Below, one piece after another: positions 1 to 7,198 of a stretch of DNA of 18,074 nucleotides (its first letter is position 1; each line of letters opens with the position of its first letter). The DNA is from CAZCPB01 sp964500365 (lineage in GTDB: Bacteria > Planctomycetota > Phycisphaerae > Phycisphaerales > UBA1924): NCBI GenBank assembly GCA_964500365.1, contig CAZCPB010000059.1, positions 1-18,074 of the forward strand, in the 5' to 3' direction. The position numbers were made by a program, and so were the translations under genes. The notes beneath the pieces are model-generated. The model saw only the letters and a program-made list of their open reading frames with translations, made no database searches and was not told the DNA's origin.

Positions 1-79
1 GCGCCACCAGCGCCGCACCGGCCTTCCACGAGCGGCAGAACGCCAGCGCCGCACGCCGATCCCCGAACCACCTCGACAT
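1..79 (-). CDS. Possible N-terminus of an unidentified protein, running off the left edge
   Basis: On the minus strand an ATG at 79-77 opens a frame with no stop to the window edge, reading MSRWFGDRRAALAFCRSWKA and then GAALVA. Nearly all codons end in G or C and the composition is protein-like, with a basic start followed by a hydrophobic stretch that could begin a membrane segment. Against it, the ATG lies inside the CATG at 77-80 that also gives the start of the plus-strand phosphatase, there is no clear Shine-Dalgarno site, and only 26 codons are visible. The plus-strand phosphatase frame is also open to the edge, so this may be upstream coding sequence of that gene or non-coding. No function can be given. 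Confidence 0.25.
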   Translation of the reverse strand, partial: MSRWFGDRRAALAFCRSWKAGAALVA

Positions 80-941
80 GACCCAGTCGAACGCCCGCAT
101 CGAGCCCGACTATAACCGCACCCTCGCGCCCCCGGTCCGCTGGCTCCACCACGCCGCCGCCTTCCTCCGTCTTCTCTTCTCCCCCGTCACCGACTGGGCC
201 ACCGCCCCCCCCCGCCGCCTCTGGGCGCCGCCACTCATCGGCGCGCTCGTCCTCGCCGCCCTCCTCATCCCATTCGACGCCACTATCCTCGCCTGGGCCG
301 AATCGCTCAAGCCGCGCATCCGCGGCGACCTCCGCCGCGAACTCGAGATGCTCCAGCAGTACGGCGACCTCGCCACACTGCTCCTCACCGCGGCGATCAT
401 CGCCCTCCTCGACCGCTCGAAGCGCCACCGCCTCTGGGACCTCGCCGCCGCGGCACTCTTCACCAGCCTCGTTGTCACCGCCCTGAAGATGCTCATCGGC
501 CGCCCGCGCCCGGAGTTCGGCGACCCGCTCCACTTTCTCGGCCCCCTCGGCGTCTACCCGATCCAGGGCGTCGGCCTGCGCCACGCATGGGAGTTCTGGG
601 CCGGCATCTCGTCGAAGCTCTGGTCGATGCCCAGCAGCCACACCTCCGCCGCCGTGGTGCTCAGCGTCTTCCTCGCCGCGCTCTACCCGCGCCTGAAACC
701 CTTCGCGATCGCGATGCCGATCCTCGTCGCGCTCTGCCGCGTGCTCTTCACCGCCCACTACGCCGCCGACGTCGCCGTCGGCGCCATGGTCGGCCTCGCT
801 GCCTCGCGCCCCGCGATCCACCACGCCTGGGGCACGCGCCTCGTCGCGGCCATGGCTCCCCGCAGCACCCAGCACCCAGCACGCCGCACCGGCGCCGCCT
901 CACCACGCGCCACTCGACACGAAGGCTCGGGCCCCGCCTAA
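78..941 (+). CDS. PAP2-family membrane phosphatase
   Basis: A 287-residue integral-membrane phosphatase of the type 2 phosphatidic acid phosphatase family. These enzymes remove phosphate from lipid or isoprenoid phosphates and pyrophosphates at the outer face of the inner membrane. All three family motifs are visible in order: KMLIGRPRP (KxxxxxxRP), PSSHTSAAVV (a PSGH variant with Ser for Gly) and CRVLFTAHYAADV (R-x5-H-x3-D, the nucleophile-activating motif). Hydrophobic segments lie near residues 50-70, 98-112, 122-140, 190-204 and 210-240. The C-terminal tail of about 35 residues is Ala/Arg/Pro-rich and probably disordered; it contains a short 7-base tandem repeat. The ATG at 78 is the only ATG or GTG before the first membrane segment, but it lacks a good ribosome site and the frame is open to the left edge, so the true start could be upstream. 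Substrate (undecaprenyl pyrophosphate or another lipid phosphate) cannot be decided. Confidence 0.85.
   Translation: MTQSNARIEPDYNRTLAPPVRWLHHAAAFLRLLFSPVTDWATAPPRRLWAPPLIGALVLAALLIPFDATILAWAESLKPRIRGDLRRELEMLQQYGDLATLLLTAAIIALLDRSKRHRLWDLAAAALFTSLVVTALKMLIGRPRPEFGDPLHFLGPLGVYPIQGVGLRHAWEFWAGISSKLWSMPSSHTSAAVVLSVFLAALYPRLKPFAIAMPILVALCRVLFTAHYAADVAVGAMVGLAASRPAIHHAWGTRLVAAMAPRSTQHPARRTGAASPRATRHEGSGPA
863..883 (+). repeat. Short tandem repeat, three 7-base units
   Basis: CAGCACC, CAGCACC and CAGCACG stand head to tail inside the 3' end of the phosphatase gene. The unit is not a multiple of three, so copy-number change would shift the reading frame of the last 20 or so codons. The tail looks unconserved, so any effect is probably slight. 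Confidence 0.5.
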
Positions 942-944
942 ACT
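914..944 (+). promoter_or_regulatory. Candidate promoter of tRNA-Ser
   Basis: TAAACT at 939-944 matches a -10 box and lies 17 bases before the mature tRNA. TCGACA at 914-919 is a TTGACA-like -35 at a spacing of 19. The -10 includes the TAA stop codon of the phosphatase gene, so the tRNA promoter is embedded in the end of that gene. Judged by eye only; the 19-base spacing is long. Confidence 0.35.
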
Positions 945-961
945 CCCCGCGCTCCACACCC

Positions 962-1048
962 GGAGAGGTGTCCGAGAGGCTGAAGGAGCAGCACTGGAAA
1001 TGCTGTATACGGGTAACCGTATCGGGGGTTCGAATCCCCCCCTCTCCG
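962..1048 (+). tRNA. trnS: tRNA-Ser (anticodon GGA)
   Basis: A complete class II tRNA. The acceptor stem pairs GGAGAGG (962-968) with CCTCTCC (1041-1047), with discriminator G at 1048. The anticodon stem CAGCA/TGCTG encloses the loop CTGGAAA, placing anticodon GGA at 996-998 (reads UCC and UCU). The long variable arm (TACGG, GTAA, CCGTA) is the hallmark of tRNA-Ser. The T arm is GGGGG-TTCGAAT-CCCCC. The 3' CCA is not encoded (the next bases are CT), so it must be added after transcription. Transcription is probably from the TAAACT element just upstream. Confidence 0.97.
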
Positions 1049-1176
1049 CTTTTGGCCTCGTGTCCCGGTCGTCGTCCTTGTTCGTGCGCCCTCCGTACCA
1101 ACGCTGGGACAGCCGCGTCATGTACTCGTGCGCTCTGGCCGATAAAGGATCCGTGCCCGCGAGCCCGGGGCGCTGT

Positions 1177-1617
1177 ATGCTTCGGCGCACGCCCATGGGG
1201 ATGCTGATGACCGGATTCCTCCGAATCGTCGCCTTCCTTCTGCTGGCGATCTCCCAGATCGCGCTCGGCCCGAGCGCCGGGCGTGTCGTCTGCTTCGGCA
1301 GCATTGCCCACGCGACCGCGAGCGATCGGACATCGTGCTCCCACGGCGGGGATCACGAGGGCGTGCACCTTCCAGCCCCGGTGGAGCCGCACGACGAGGA
1401 ACAGGATGACTGCCCGTGCGTCGATTCCCCGGTCCCTGTCGGAACGACCGACCACGCCCGCAAGGGGGCAACGATGGTTCGGGACGCCGCGGTGCTGGCC
1501 GTGCTCCCGGTCCCCCTGATCTTCCTCCCGCGGCGTGCGCCCGTTCAGCGGGCGAGCCGCGACCCGCGTCCGCCGGACCGCGCCACCGGGCTTCGGACCA
1601 TCAGGCTCCTCATCTAG
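1177..1617 (+). CDS. Small secreted Cys/His-rich protein of the metal-efflux locus
   Basis: A 146-residue protein that I do not assign to a named family. It starts with a basic segment and a hydrophobic stretch at about residues 14-31 (IVAFLLLAISQIALG), consistent with a Sec signal peptide. The middle (residues 39-92) carries possible metal ligands: Cys39, Cys54, Cys79 and Cys81 (a CPC pair), His56, His60, His64 and His72, plus several acidic residues. A second hydrophobic segment, AVLAVLPVPLIFLP (about 104-117), precedes a basic tail ending in LRTIRLLI. It lies directly before the RND adaptor and pump, which suggests periplasmic or membrane-linked metal binding or sensing for that system (inference). 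Start is uncertain: ATGs at 1195, 1201 and 1207 would give the same signal peptide with a shorter front. The ATG at 1177 has a G-rich stretch upstream but no strong ribosome site. The frame does stay open further upstream, into the tRNA. Confidence 0.65.
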   Translation: MLRRTPMGMLMTGFLRIVAFLLLAISQIALGPSAGRVVCFGSIAHATASDRTSCSHGGDHEGVHLPAPVEPHDEEQDDCPCVDSPVPVGTTDHARKGATMVRDAAVLAVLPVPLIFLPRRAPVQRASRDPRPPDRATGLRTIRLLI

Positions 1618-1629
1618 AACGCGCCGGTT

Positions 1630-1645
1630 CCCCGCCATTCCGGGG
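1630..1645. other. Small inverted repeat after the secreted-protein gene
   Basis: CCCCG and CGGGG flank a 6-base loop, 12 bases past the stop codon at 1617. There is no following T-run, so it is a weak candidate for a transcription-slowing hairpin only. Confidence 0.25.
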
Positions 1646-1678
1646 CAGGCCGAGGTCGCTCCGCGCGCCCACCGGCCG

Positions 1679-1696
1679 CTGACGCAACCGCGTCAG
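1679..1696. promoter_or_regulatory. Perfect inverted repeat upstream of the RND adaptor gene
   Basis: CTGACGC and GCGTCAG are separated by AACC, giving a perfect 7-base stem with a 4-base loop, 107 bases before the adaptor start. As DNA it could be an operator for a metal-responsive dimeric regulator; as RNA it could be a hairpin in the leader. There is no T-run after it, so an intrinsic terminator is unlikely. The role is inferred from position alone. Confidence 0.35.
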
Positions 1697-1803
1697 ATCG
1701 ACGAATCACGTTCATGCTCGCAACGCCATCGCGGGGCCGCCCCGCGTACGCGACCAAGCCGCACGCGCGGTCCGCGCGATGCCCCAGTCCGAAGGGTCGG
1801 CCC

Positions 1804-3207
1804 ATGAAACTGTTCTCGATGTCCGCGCTGATGGCGTTGACGTTGCTCCTGGGATGCGACGAACGCTCGCCGCCGTCGGAGCCGGCGCCGCCGGAGCACG
1901 GCCAGGAGCTCACGAACCGGATCGCCGTGTCGCCCGCCGTCCGCCAGAATCTCGGGGTCACGTTCGCGAGAGTCGAGCGTCGCCCGGTGGCTCGGACGAT
2001 CCGGATGCCGGGGCGGTTCGAGCTGTTGCCCAACGCCCGGCGGGAGTATCACTCCCCGCTCCGCGGGCGGGTTGAACTGCTGGTCGAGCAGTACCAGCAC
2101 GTCGAAGAAGACACGCCGCTGTACCGGCTCGACTCGCCCGGCTGGCGGGACCTGCAACGCGAGATCGCGGACGCCGACGGCGCCGTCCGCCGCGCCCGCG
2201 CGGAGCAGGAGAGCACGGCGCCGCTCCACGAGGCGCACGCGCGCCACCGGGAGAGCCTCGACGCCAGCGTCGAGCTCTGGACAAGGCGCGTCGAGCAGCT
2301 GGAGCAGATTCGGGCCGCCGGGGGCGGCAAGGCGAGCGACTGGGCGCAGGCGCAGGTCTCGCTCGCCCAGGCGCGCGCCGAACTGGCGGCCGTGGCGGAG
2401 AAGTCGGCGGAGCTCGACGCGCGTCGTACGGGCGCCCTCGCCGACCTCGAGGCCGCGCGCTCGAGTCTCGATCTCCTGCTGGCCAGCGCCGCGACCCTGC
2501 TGGGAGTGCCGGCGGCGCGCCTCACCGAGGGCGACGGCTCGGCCGCGCCCGCGTGGCGAGCCACCCAGGTCGTGGAAGTCCGTGCCGCGGCGCCGGGCGT
2601 GGTCGAGGCCCTTGCCGTCACGAGCGGCGCGTGGGTTGAGGCGAACTCGGAGGTGCTCTCGACCGTGCGGCCCGCGATGGTGCGGTTCCGCGCCCGCGGC
2701 CTCCAGAGCGATCTCCCCAGGCTCGGCGACGGGATGCCCGCGCGCGTTGTACCGCCGTCCGGCGGCGCCCTCGGACCGGCGGAGGTCCTGGAGGGAACGC
2801 TCGCCGTGGGCCTTGTGGCAGACCCGGACGAGCGCACCGTGGACCTGCTGATGACGCCGCGGACGGCCGCGTCGTGGGCGCGCCCCGGCGTGTCGGGCTT
2901 CCTTGAGGTGGACGCCGGCGGCTCCGGAGGTGAGACGCTGGCGATCCCGCTCGCCGCCGTCATCCGGGACGGTCTGACCGCGGTCATTTTCCGGCGCGAC
3001 CCCAGGGACGCGGACACCGTGATCCGGCTCGAGGCCGACCTCGGCGTTAACGACGGGCGATGGGTCGCGGTCAAGAGCGGCCTGCGCGAGGGCGACGAGG
3101 TCGTGCTTGACGGCGTCTACCAGCTCATGCTCGCCAGCTCCGGCTCCGCCCAGCGCGCCGGTCACTTCCACGCCGACGGCACGTTCCACGAGGGCGAGGA
3201 CAAGTAA
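1804..3207 (+). CDS. RND efflux periplasmic adaptor lipoprotein (CusB/CzcB type)
   Basis: A 467-residue membrane-fusion protein that would bridge the RND pump encoded next to an outer-membrane channel. The start at 1804 is chosen because it gives a clean lipoprotein signal, MKLFSMSALMALTLLLGC, with lipidation at Cys18, and has GAAGGG 7 bases upstream; the earlier in-frame ATG at 1714 would bury that signal. After an Ala/Pro linker comes a beta domain, the first lipoyl half (about 80-110), a long alpha-helical hairpin rich in Ala, Arg and Glu (about 115-230), the second lipoyl half (about 255-290), a beta-barrel and a membrane-proximal domain (about 380-445). The C-terminus, GHFHADGTFHEGEDK, has three His residues and may bind metal. 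The pump gene begins 12 bases after the stop, so the two are surely one operon. Family assignment is firm; the metal is not known. Confidence 0.9.
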   Translation: MKLFSMSALMALTLLLGCDERSPPSEPAPPEHGQELTNRIAVSPAVRQNLGVTFARVERRPVARTIRMPGRFELLPNARREYHSPLRGRVELLVEQYQHVEEDTPLYRLDSPGWRDLQREIADADGAVRRARAEQESTAPLHEAHARHRESLDASVELWTRRVEQLEQIRAAGGGKASDWAQAQVSLAQARAELAAVAEKSAELDARRTGALADLEAARSSLDLLLASAATLLGVPAARLTEGDGSAAPAWRATQVVEVRAAAPGVVEALAVTSGAWVEANSEVLSTVRPAMVRFRARGLQSDLPRLGDGMPARVVPPSGGALGPAEVLEGTLAVGLVADPDERTVDLLMTPRTAASWARPGVSGFLEVDAGGSGGETLAIPLAAVIRDGLTAVIFRRDPRDADTVIRLEADLGVNDGRWVAVKSGLREGDEVVLDGVYQLMLASSGSAQRAGHFHADGTFHEGEDK

Positions 3208-3219
3208 GGACGCCGCCGC

Positions 3220-6200
3220 ATGCTCAGGCACCTGATCGGCTTCTCCCTCAAGAACTCGGCGGTCGTGCTCCTGCTCGGCGTGCTCATGCTCGTCTACGCC
3301 GGAGTGCGCCTCCCGGCGATGCCGGTCGACGTGTTCCCCGAGCTCAACGCCCCGACGGTGGTCGTCCTGACCGAGGCCGGCGGACTCGCCGCCGACGAGG
3401 TCGAGCAGTACGCGACCTTCCCTGTCGAGACGGCCGTCAACGGCCTGCCGGGGGTTCGGCGCGTCCGCAGCGCCAGCGCCACCGGGCTGTCGCTCGTGTG
3501 GGTCGAGTTCGACTGGGGCAGCGACCTCTACCGTGCGCGCCAGCTGGTCTCCGAGCGGCTGAGCGCCGTGCGCGACCAGCTCCCCGACAACGCGCACGCC
3601 GAGATCACGCCCATCACGTCGATCACCGGTGAGATCATGCTGCTGGCGCTCTCATCGCCCGACGCGACCGTCGGTCCCCTCGACCTGAGGGCGCTCGCCG
3701 AGTTCGACCTTCGCAACCGCCTCCTGGCCGTTCCCGGCGTGGCCCAGGTCGTCGCCATCGGCGGGCAGCTCCCCGAGTACCAGGTCAACGTCCTCCAGGA
3801 CCGCCTCCTTCTCTACGGCCTCACCGTCCAGGACGTGGTCGAGGCGGCACGCGGAGCCCACAGCACCGCCAGCGCCGGCTACCTCCCGAACGTCGACCGG
3901 CGGGAGGTCCCGGTCCGGCAGGCCGCTCGCGTCCGCGGCACGGAGGACATCGCCTCCACGATCGTGAAGTTCCACAACGGCGCCCCGGTCACGATCGGAG
4001 AAGTCGCCGACGTGGTGCTCGGCTCTGCGCCGGCCCGCGGCACCGCGGCCGACCGGGGGCGGCCCGCCGTCGTTCTCTCCATCCAGAAGTCACCGGGCAC
4101 CAACACGCTCGCCCTGACGGGGCGGATCGACGCGCTCCTCGACCAGGTCCAGACCGGGCTCCCCGCCGGGGTGACGCTGAACCGGAAGGTGTTCCGGCAG
4201 GCCGATTTCATCCGGCGCTCGGTCCACAACGTGACCGGCGTGCTCCGGGACGCCACGATCATCGTGACGATCATCCTCGCGATGTTCCTGCTGAACGTCC
4301 GCACGACGATCATCACGCTTGCGGCGCTCCCCCTGTCGCTCGCCGCCGCGCTGCTCCTGCTCGACTGGCTCGGTCTGACCATCAACGTGATGACGCTTGG
4401 CGGGCTGGCGGTCGCCGTCGGCGTGCTCGTTGACGACGCGATCATCGACGTTGAGAACGTCTTCCGCCGCCTGAAGGAGAATACCGCTCTCCCGGCGAGC
4501 CAGCGCCGGCCGACGGTCCAGGTGGTCTTCGACGCCAGCAACGAGATCCGTCCGTCCATGGTCTTCGCGACCGTGATCATCGTGGTCGTCTTCGTGCCCC
4601 TTCTGTTCCTGACCGGTCTCGAGGGCCGCTTCTTCCGCCCACTCGGGCTGACGTACATCGTCTCGATCCTCGCCTCGCTGGCCGTCGCGCTCACCGTCAC
4701 GCCCGCGCTCTGCCGACACCTGCTGGGCGGGCGACTGCGCGGCGATCAAGTCCACGCCGAGCGCGATGGTTTCCTCGTCCGGTGGCTCAAGCGGTGGTAC
4801 GAGCCCGCGCTCCGCGCCTCGCTCCGCCACCGCGGGGCCGTCCTCTCCGGCGCGGGGCTGGTCACGGCCGCGACGCTCTGGCTGGCCGGCACCTTCGGCA
4901 CGAGTTTTCTCCCGGAGTTCAACGAGGGCACCTTCACCGTCTTTCTCATGGCCCCGGCGGGAACCTCGCTCGAGGAGAGCAACCGCCTGGCGCGGGGAGT
5001 CGAAGCGCGGCTCGGCGAGATCGACGGGGTCGAGAGCGTAACGCGCCGGACCGGCCGCGCCGAGCGCGACGAGCACGCCGAGCCGGTCAGCAGTTCCGAG
5101 ATCGAGGTTACGGTCCGGGCCGGCTCTGACAAGCACCAGGTGCGCGCCGAGATCGACGCCGTCCTGGCAAACGTCCCCGGCGTCACCACCATGGTCGGGC
5201 AGCCGATCGAGCACCGCCTGAGCCACATCCTCTCCGGGACGCCCGCGGCCATCGCCATCAACGTCTTCGGCGACGACCTCGACCGGCTCCGCGCGATCGC
5301 CGCTGACATCGAACGAGAGCTCAAGGCGCTCCCCGGCACGCGCGACGTCGCCGCCAACCGCGAGGTCACGGTCGTCTCCCTCCCGATCCGCTATCGCGCC
5401 CCCGACCTCGCCGCCGCGGGGCTTACGCCCGCCTCCGCCGCCGGGCAGGTGCAGGCGGCCCTGTACGGAGAGACCGTCGCCGTCGTGAACCAGGGCGTCC
5501 GTCGGGACGACCTCGTGGTCCGCCTCGCCGCCGCGGCGCGCCAGAGCTTCGAGCACGTCGGAGACCTGCTCCTCCGGGGGCAGGGCGGCGCGACCGTCCG
5601 ACTGCGCGAAGTCGCCGACATCGGCCCCGAGCGTACGAGCAACCTGATCGCCCGTGAGAACGCCCAGCGCAAGGCCGTGATCTCGACCAACGTCGCGCCC
5701 GGTCACAATCTCGGCGACCTCGTCGCCGCCGTGCGTGAGCGGGTGGATCCGATCGTGCACCGGGCCGGCTGCACCGTAACCTACGGCGGCCAGTTCGAGG
5801 CCCAGCAGTCGGCGAGCCGCACACTCCTGATCGGCGGCGGCGGCGTGCTGCTCGTCATGCTCGTCCTGCTCCAACTCTCGACCGGCTCGCTCAGGACCGC
5901 GGCCGTCGTCATGGTCAATCTGCCGCTGTCGATCATCGGCGGCATCCTGGCGATCTACCTGACCGAGGACGCCGGCCCGCTCGCCAACACCCTCTCGCTG
6001 GTCGGCCTGTCGTCGCGCCCCTACGTCGCGCCGGTCGTTTCCATCGCGGGCATGGTCGGCTTTATCACGCTCTTCGGGATCGCGGTGCGCAACGGCATCC
6101 TGCTGGTGAACCACTACGCCCACCTCGTCGAGCACGAGGGAAGGACGCCCGAACAGGCGGTGGTGCAGGGGTCGATCGAACGCCTGGTCCCGATCCTGAT

Positions 6201-6480
6201 GACCGCGCTGTGCGCCGCCCTGGGCCTGGTGCCGCTCGCGCTGGCGATCGGCGAGCCCGGTGGGGAATTGCTCGCTCCCCTGGCCGTGGTCGTGCTGGGC
6301 GGCCTTCTGAGCTCGACGTTCCTGAACCTCATCGTCGTCCCGGCGGGGTACGCCGTGGCGCACGGGATCAACGCCTCGATCACCCCGTCCCCGGTCGGGG
6401 ACGAACCCACCGGCCCGTGGGGCCGGCTCCGCCGCGCCCTCGTTCGCTCGTTCACCGGACACCCCAACCAGGGAGCTTGA
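3220..6480 (+). CDS. Heavy-metal-type RND efflux pump (CusA/CzcA family)
   Basis: A 1086-residue inner-membrane RND permease, close to the usual length for this family. It drives export from the cytoplasm or periplasm using the proton gradient. TM1 is at about 11-29. TM2-TM6 fill about 340-500, and TM7 is at about 540-560. TM8-TM12 fill about 868-1048, and two large periplasmic loops lie between. The TM4 relay motif reads GVLVDDAIIDVEN, with Asp405, Asp406, Asp410 and Glu412. The DFG element typical of CzcA is replaced by Ala-Val-Ala-Val-Gly, as in CusA-like members. However, the methionines that bind copper in E. coli CusA are not evident in the matching stretches (for example RLSHILSGTPAA around residue 670). 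The substrate is therefore open: Cu/Ag, Zn/Co/Ni or something else. AAGGA lies 9 bases before the ATG and overlaps the adaptor stop. The His-rich lipoprotein gene follows after two bases. Confidence 0.93.
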   Translation: MLRHLIGFSLKNSAVVLLLGVLMLVYAGVRLPAMPVDVFPELNAPTVVVLTEAGGLAADEVEQYATFPVETAVNGLPGVRRVRSASATGLSLVWVEFDWGSDLYRARQLVSERLSAVRDQLPDNAHAEITPITSITGEIMLLALSSPDATVGPLDLRALAEFDLRNRLLAVPGVAQVVAIGGQLPEYQVNVLQDRLLLYGLTVQDVVEAARGAHSTASAGYLPNVDRREVPVRQAARVRGTEDIASTIVKFHNGAPVTIGEVADVVLGSAPARGTAADRGRPAVVLSIQKSPGTNTLALTGRIDALLDQVQTGLPAGVTLNRKVFRQADFIRRSVHNVTGVLRDATIIVTIILAMFLLNVRTTIITLAALPLSLAAALLLLDWLGLTINVMTLGGLAVAVGVLVDDAIIDVENVFRRLKENTALPASQRRPTVQVVFDASNEIRPSMVFATVIIVVVFVPLLFLTGLEGRFFRPLGLTYIVSILASLAVALTVTPALCRHLLGGRLRGDQVHAERDGFLVRWLKRWYEPALRASLRHRGAVLSGAGLVTAATLWLAGTFGTSFLPEFNEGTFTVFLMAPAGTSLEESNRLARGVEARLGEIDGVESVTRRTGRAERDEHAEPVSSSEIEVTVRAGSDKHQVRAEIDAVLANVPGVTTMVGQPIEHRLSHILSGTPAAIAINVFGDDLDRLRAIAADIERELKALPGTRDVAANREVTVVSLPIRYRAPDLAAAGLTPASAAGQVQAALYGETVAVVNQGVRRDDLVVRLAAAARQSFEHVGDLLLRGQGGATVRLREVADIGPERTSNLIARENAQRKAVISTNVAPGHNLGDLVAAVRERVDPIVHRAGCTVTYGGQFEAQQSASRTLLIGGGGVLLVMLVLLQLSTGSLRTAAVVMVNLPLSIIGGILAIYLTEDAGPLANTLSLVGLSSRPYVAPVVSIAGMVGFITLFGIAVRNGILLVNHYAHLVEHEGRTPEQAVVQGSIERLVPILMTALCAALGLVPLALAIGEPGGELLAPLAVVVLGGLLSSTFLNLIVVPAGYAVAHGINASITPSPVGDEPTGPWGRLRRALVRSFTGHPNQGA

Positions 6481-6482
6481 CC

Positions 6483-6974
6483 ATGACGATCACTCGCGCC
6501 ACATCCTTCGGACTCGCGGTCACGGCCGCGCTCGCGCTCGGCGGCTGCGAGAAGCAGCCCGGCCCTGCCCCCTCCGCCCATAAGGGCAAGCCCGCGCCCG
6601 CCCACGACCACGGGCACGATCACGACGACGGCGATCACGACCACGCGCACAGCGCGGACCAGAAGCACGAACTGGGCACCGCGACCATCGGTGCCTACAA
6701 CGTCAGCGCAACCCGGTACGGCCAGCCGGCGCCCGGCAAGGAGATCGAGGTTGACCTTCGCGCCGCCGGCTCCACGGCCCCGACCGCGCTCCGCCTCTGG
6801 ATCGGCACCCAGGATGCCCGGGGTTCGCTCAAGGCCAAGGCCGAACCCGAAGCCGACCATCATCACGCTCACGTCGAAGTGCCCGACCCTCTCCCGCCGG
6901 ACGCCAGACTCTGGGTCGAGATCGAAACCGGAAGCGGCCCGCCCGCGGTCGGCTCGTTCGCGCTTCACGACTAG
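6483..6974 (+). CDS. His-rich periplasmic lipoprotein, probable metal binder
   Basis: A 163-residue lipoprotein starting MTITRATSFGLAVTAALALGGC, with lipidation expected at Cys22. Residues 41-62 are packed with His and Asp (HDHGHDHDDGDHDHAH), and a second cluster, DHHHAH, lies at 125-130. Between and after these, the protein has beta-strand-like character (AYNVSATRY, EIEVDLRA, ALRLWIG, HVEVPD, RLWVEIETG), suggesting a small beta-sandwich with a metal-binding N-terminal brush and one His-rich loop. It follows the pump stop by only two bases, and GGGAGC at 6471-6476 serves as ribosome site, so it is probably translated together with the pump. Likely role, by inference: buffering metal ions in the periplasm and passing them to the pump or adaptor. 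I do not recognise a named family. Confidence 0.85.
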   Translation: MTITRATSFGLAVTAALALGGCEKQPGPAPSAHKGKPAPAHDHGHDHDDGDHDHAHSADQKHELGTATIGAYNVSATRYGQPAPGKEIEVDLRAAGSTAPTALRLWIGTQDARGSLKAKAEPEADHHHAHVEVPDPLPPDARLWVEIETGSGPPAVGSFALHD

Positions 6975-7149
6975 GAGCTTGCCGGCACGAGCCTCCGAGA
7001 ACCGAGAGATCCGTCGGCCCGGCGCAAGACGGCCGAGCAAGGTCCTCGCCACCTTCTAGGGGACGAGCTCGATCCCGTGCGTAAATCGGCGTCCAGGACT
7101 CACGACGATTTCATGAACGCGCCGTCCGCGCCGTCGTAGCGCTTGGTAG

Positions 7150-7167
7150 CGGCCGACGGATCGGCCG
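7150..7167 (+). other. Hairpin in the leader of the ferritin-like gene
   Basis: CGGCCGA and TCGGCCG flank CGGA, a perfect 7-base GC-rich stem, ending 19 bases before the AGGAGG ribosome site. It could be a leader hairpin or an operator; nothing in the sequence separates these. No clear promoter was found in 6975-7149. Confidence 0.35.
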
Positions 7168-7186
7168 GACGATTGCCCACAGTTAC

Positions 7187-7192
7187 AGGAGG
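7187..7192 (+). promoter_or_regulatory. Strong ribosome binding site of the ferritin-like gene
   Basis: A perfect AGGAGG stands 6 bases before the ATG at 7199. It fixes that start and is the strongest such site in the window, suggesting high expression. Confidence 0.85.
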
Positions 7193-7198
7193 CAACCC

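Noticed and set aside
1049..1176. Possible promoter for the secreted Cys/His protein (TGTACT at 1121)
   Set aside because: No -35 at a workable spacing and the hexamer lacks the key A at position 2; too weak to annotate.
587..1207. 206-residue plus-strand open frame running through the tRNA
   Set aside because: It contains the whole tRNA sequence translated and Arg/Pro-rich filler; not a gene.
748..1638. 296-residue minus-strand open frame covering the phosphatase end, the tRNA and the secreted-protein gene
   Set aside because: It runs through a perfect tRNA gene and ends in an Arg-rich low-complexity stretch.
1693..3597. 634-residue minus-strand open frame across the adaptor gene
   Set aside because: Low-complexity Arg/Gly/His/Val sequence without motifs; antisense shadow of the adaptor and pump genes.
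4090..6462. 790-residue open frame on the minus strand across the pump gene
   Set aside because: Composition is dominated by Asp, Arg, Gly, His and Gln, with no domain or membrane logic. It mirrors the RND gene in a GC-rich genome, whose plus-strand product has full family motifs.
6975..7149. Possible terminator after the metal-efflux operon
   Set aside because: Only short imperfect stems (about 5 base pairs with long loops) and no T-run are present.
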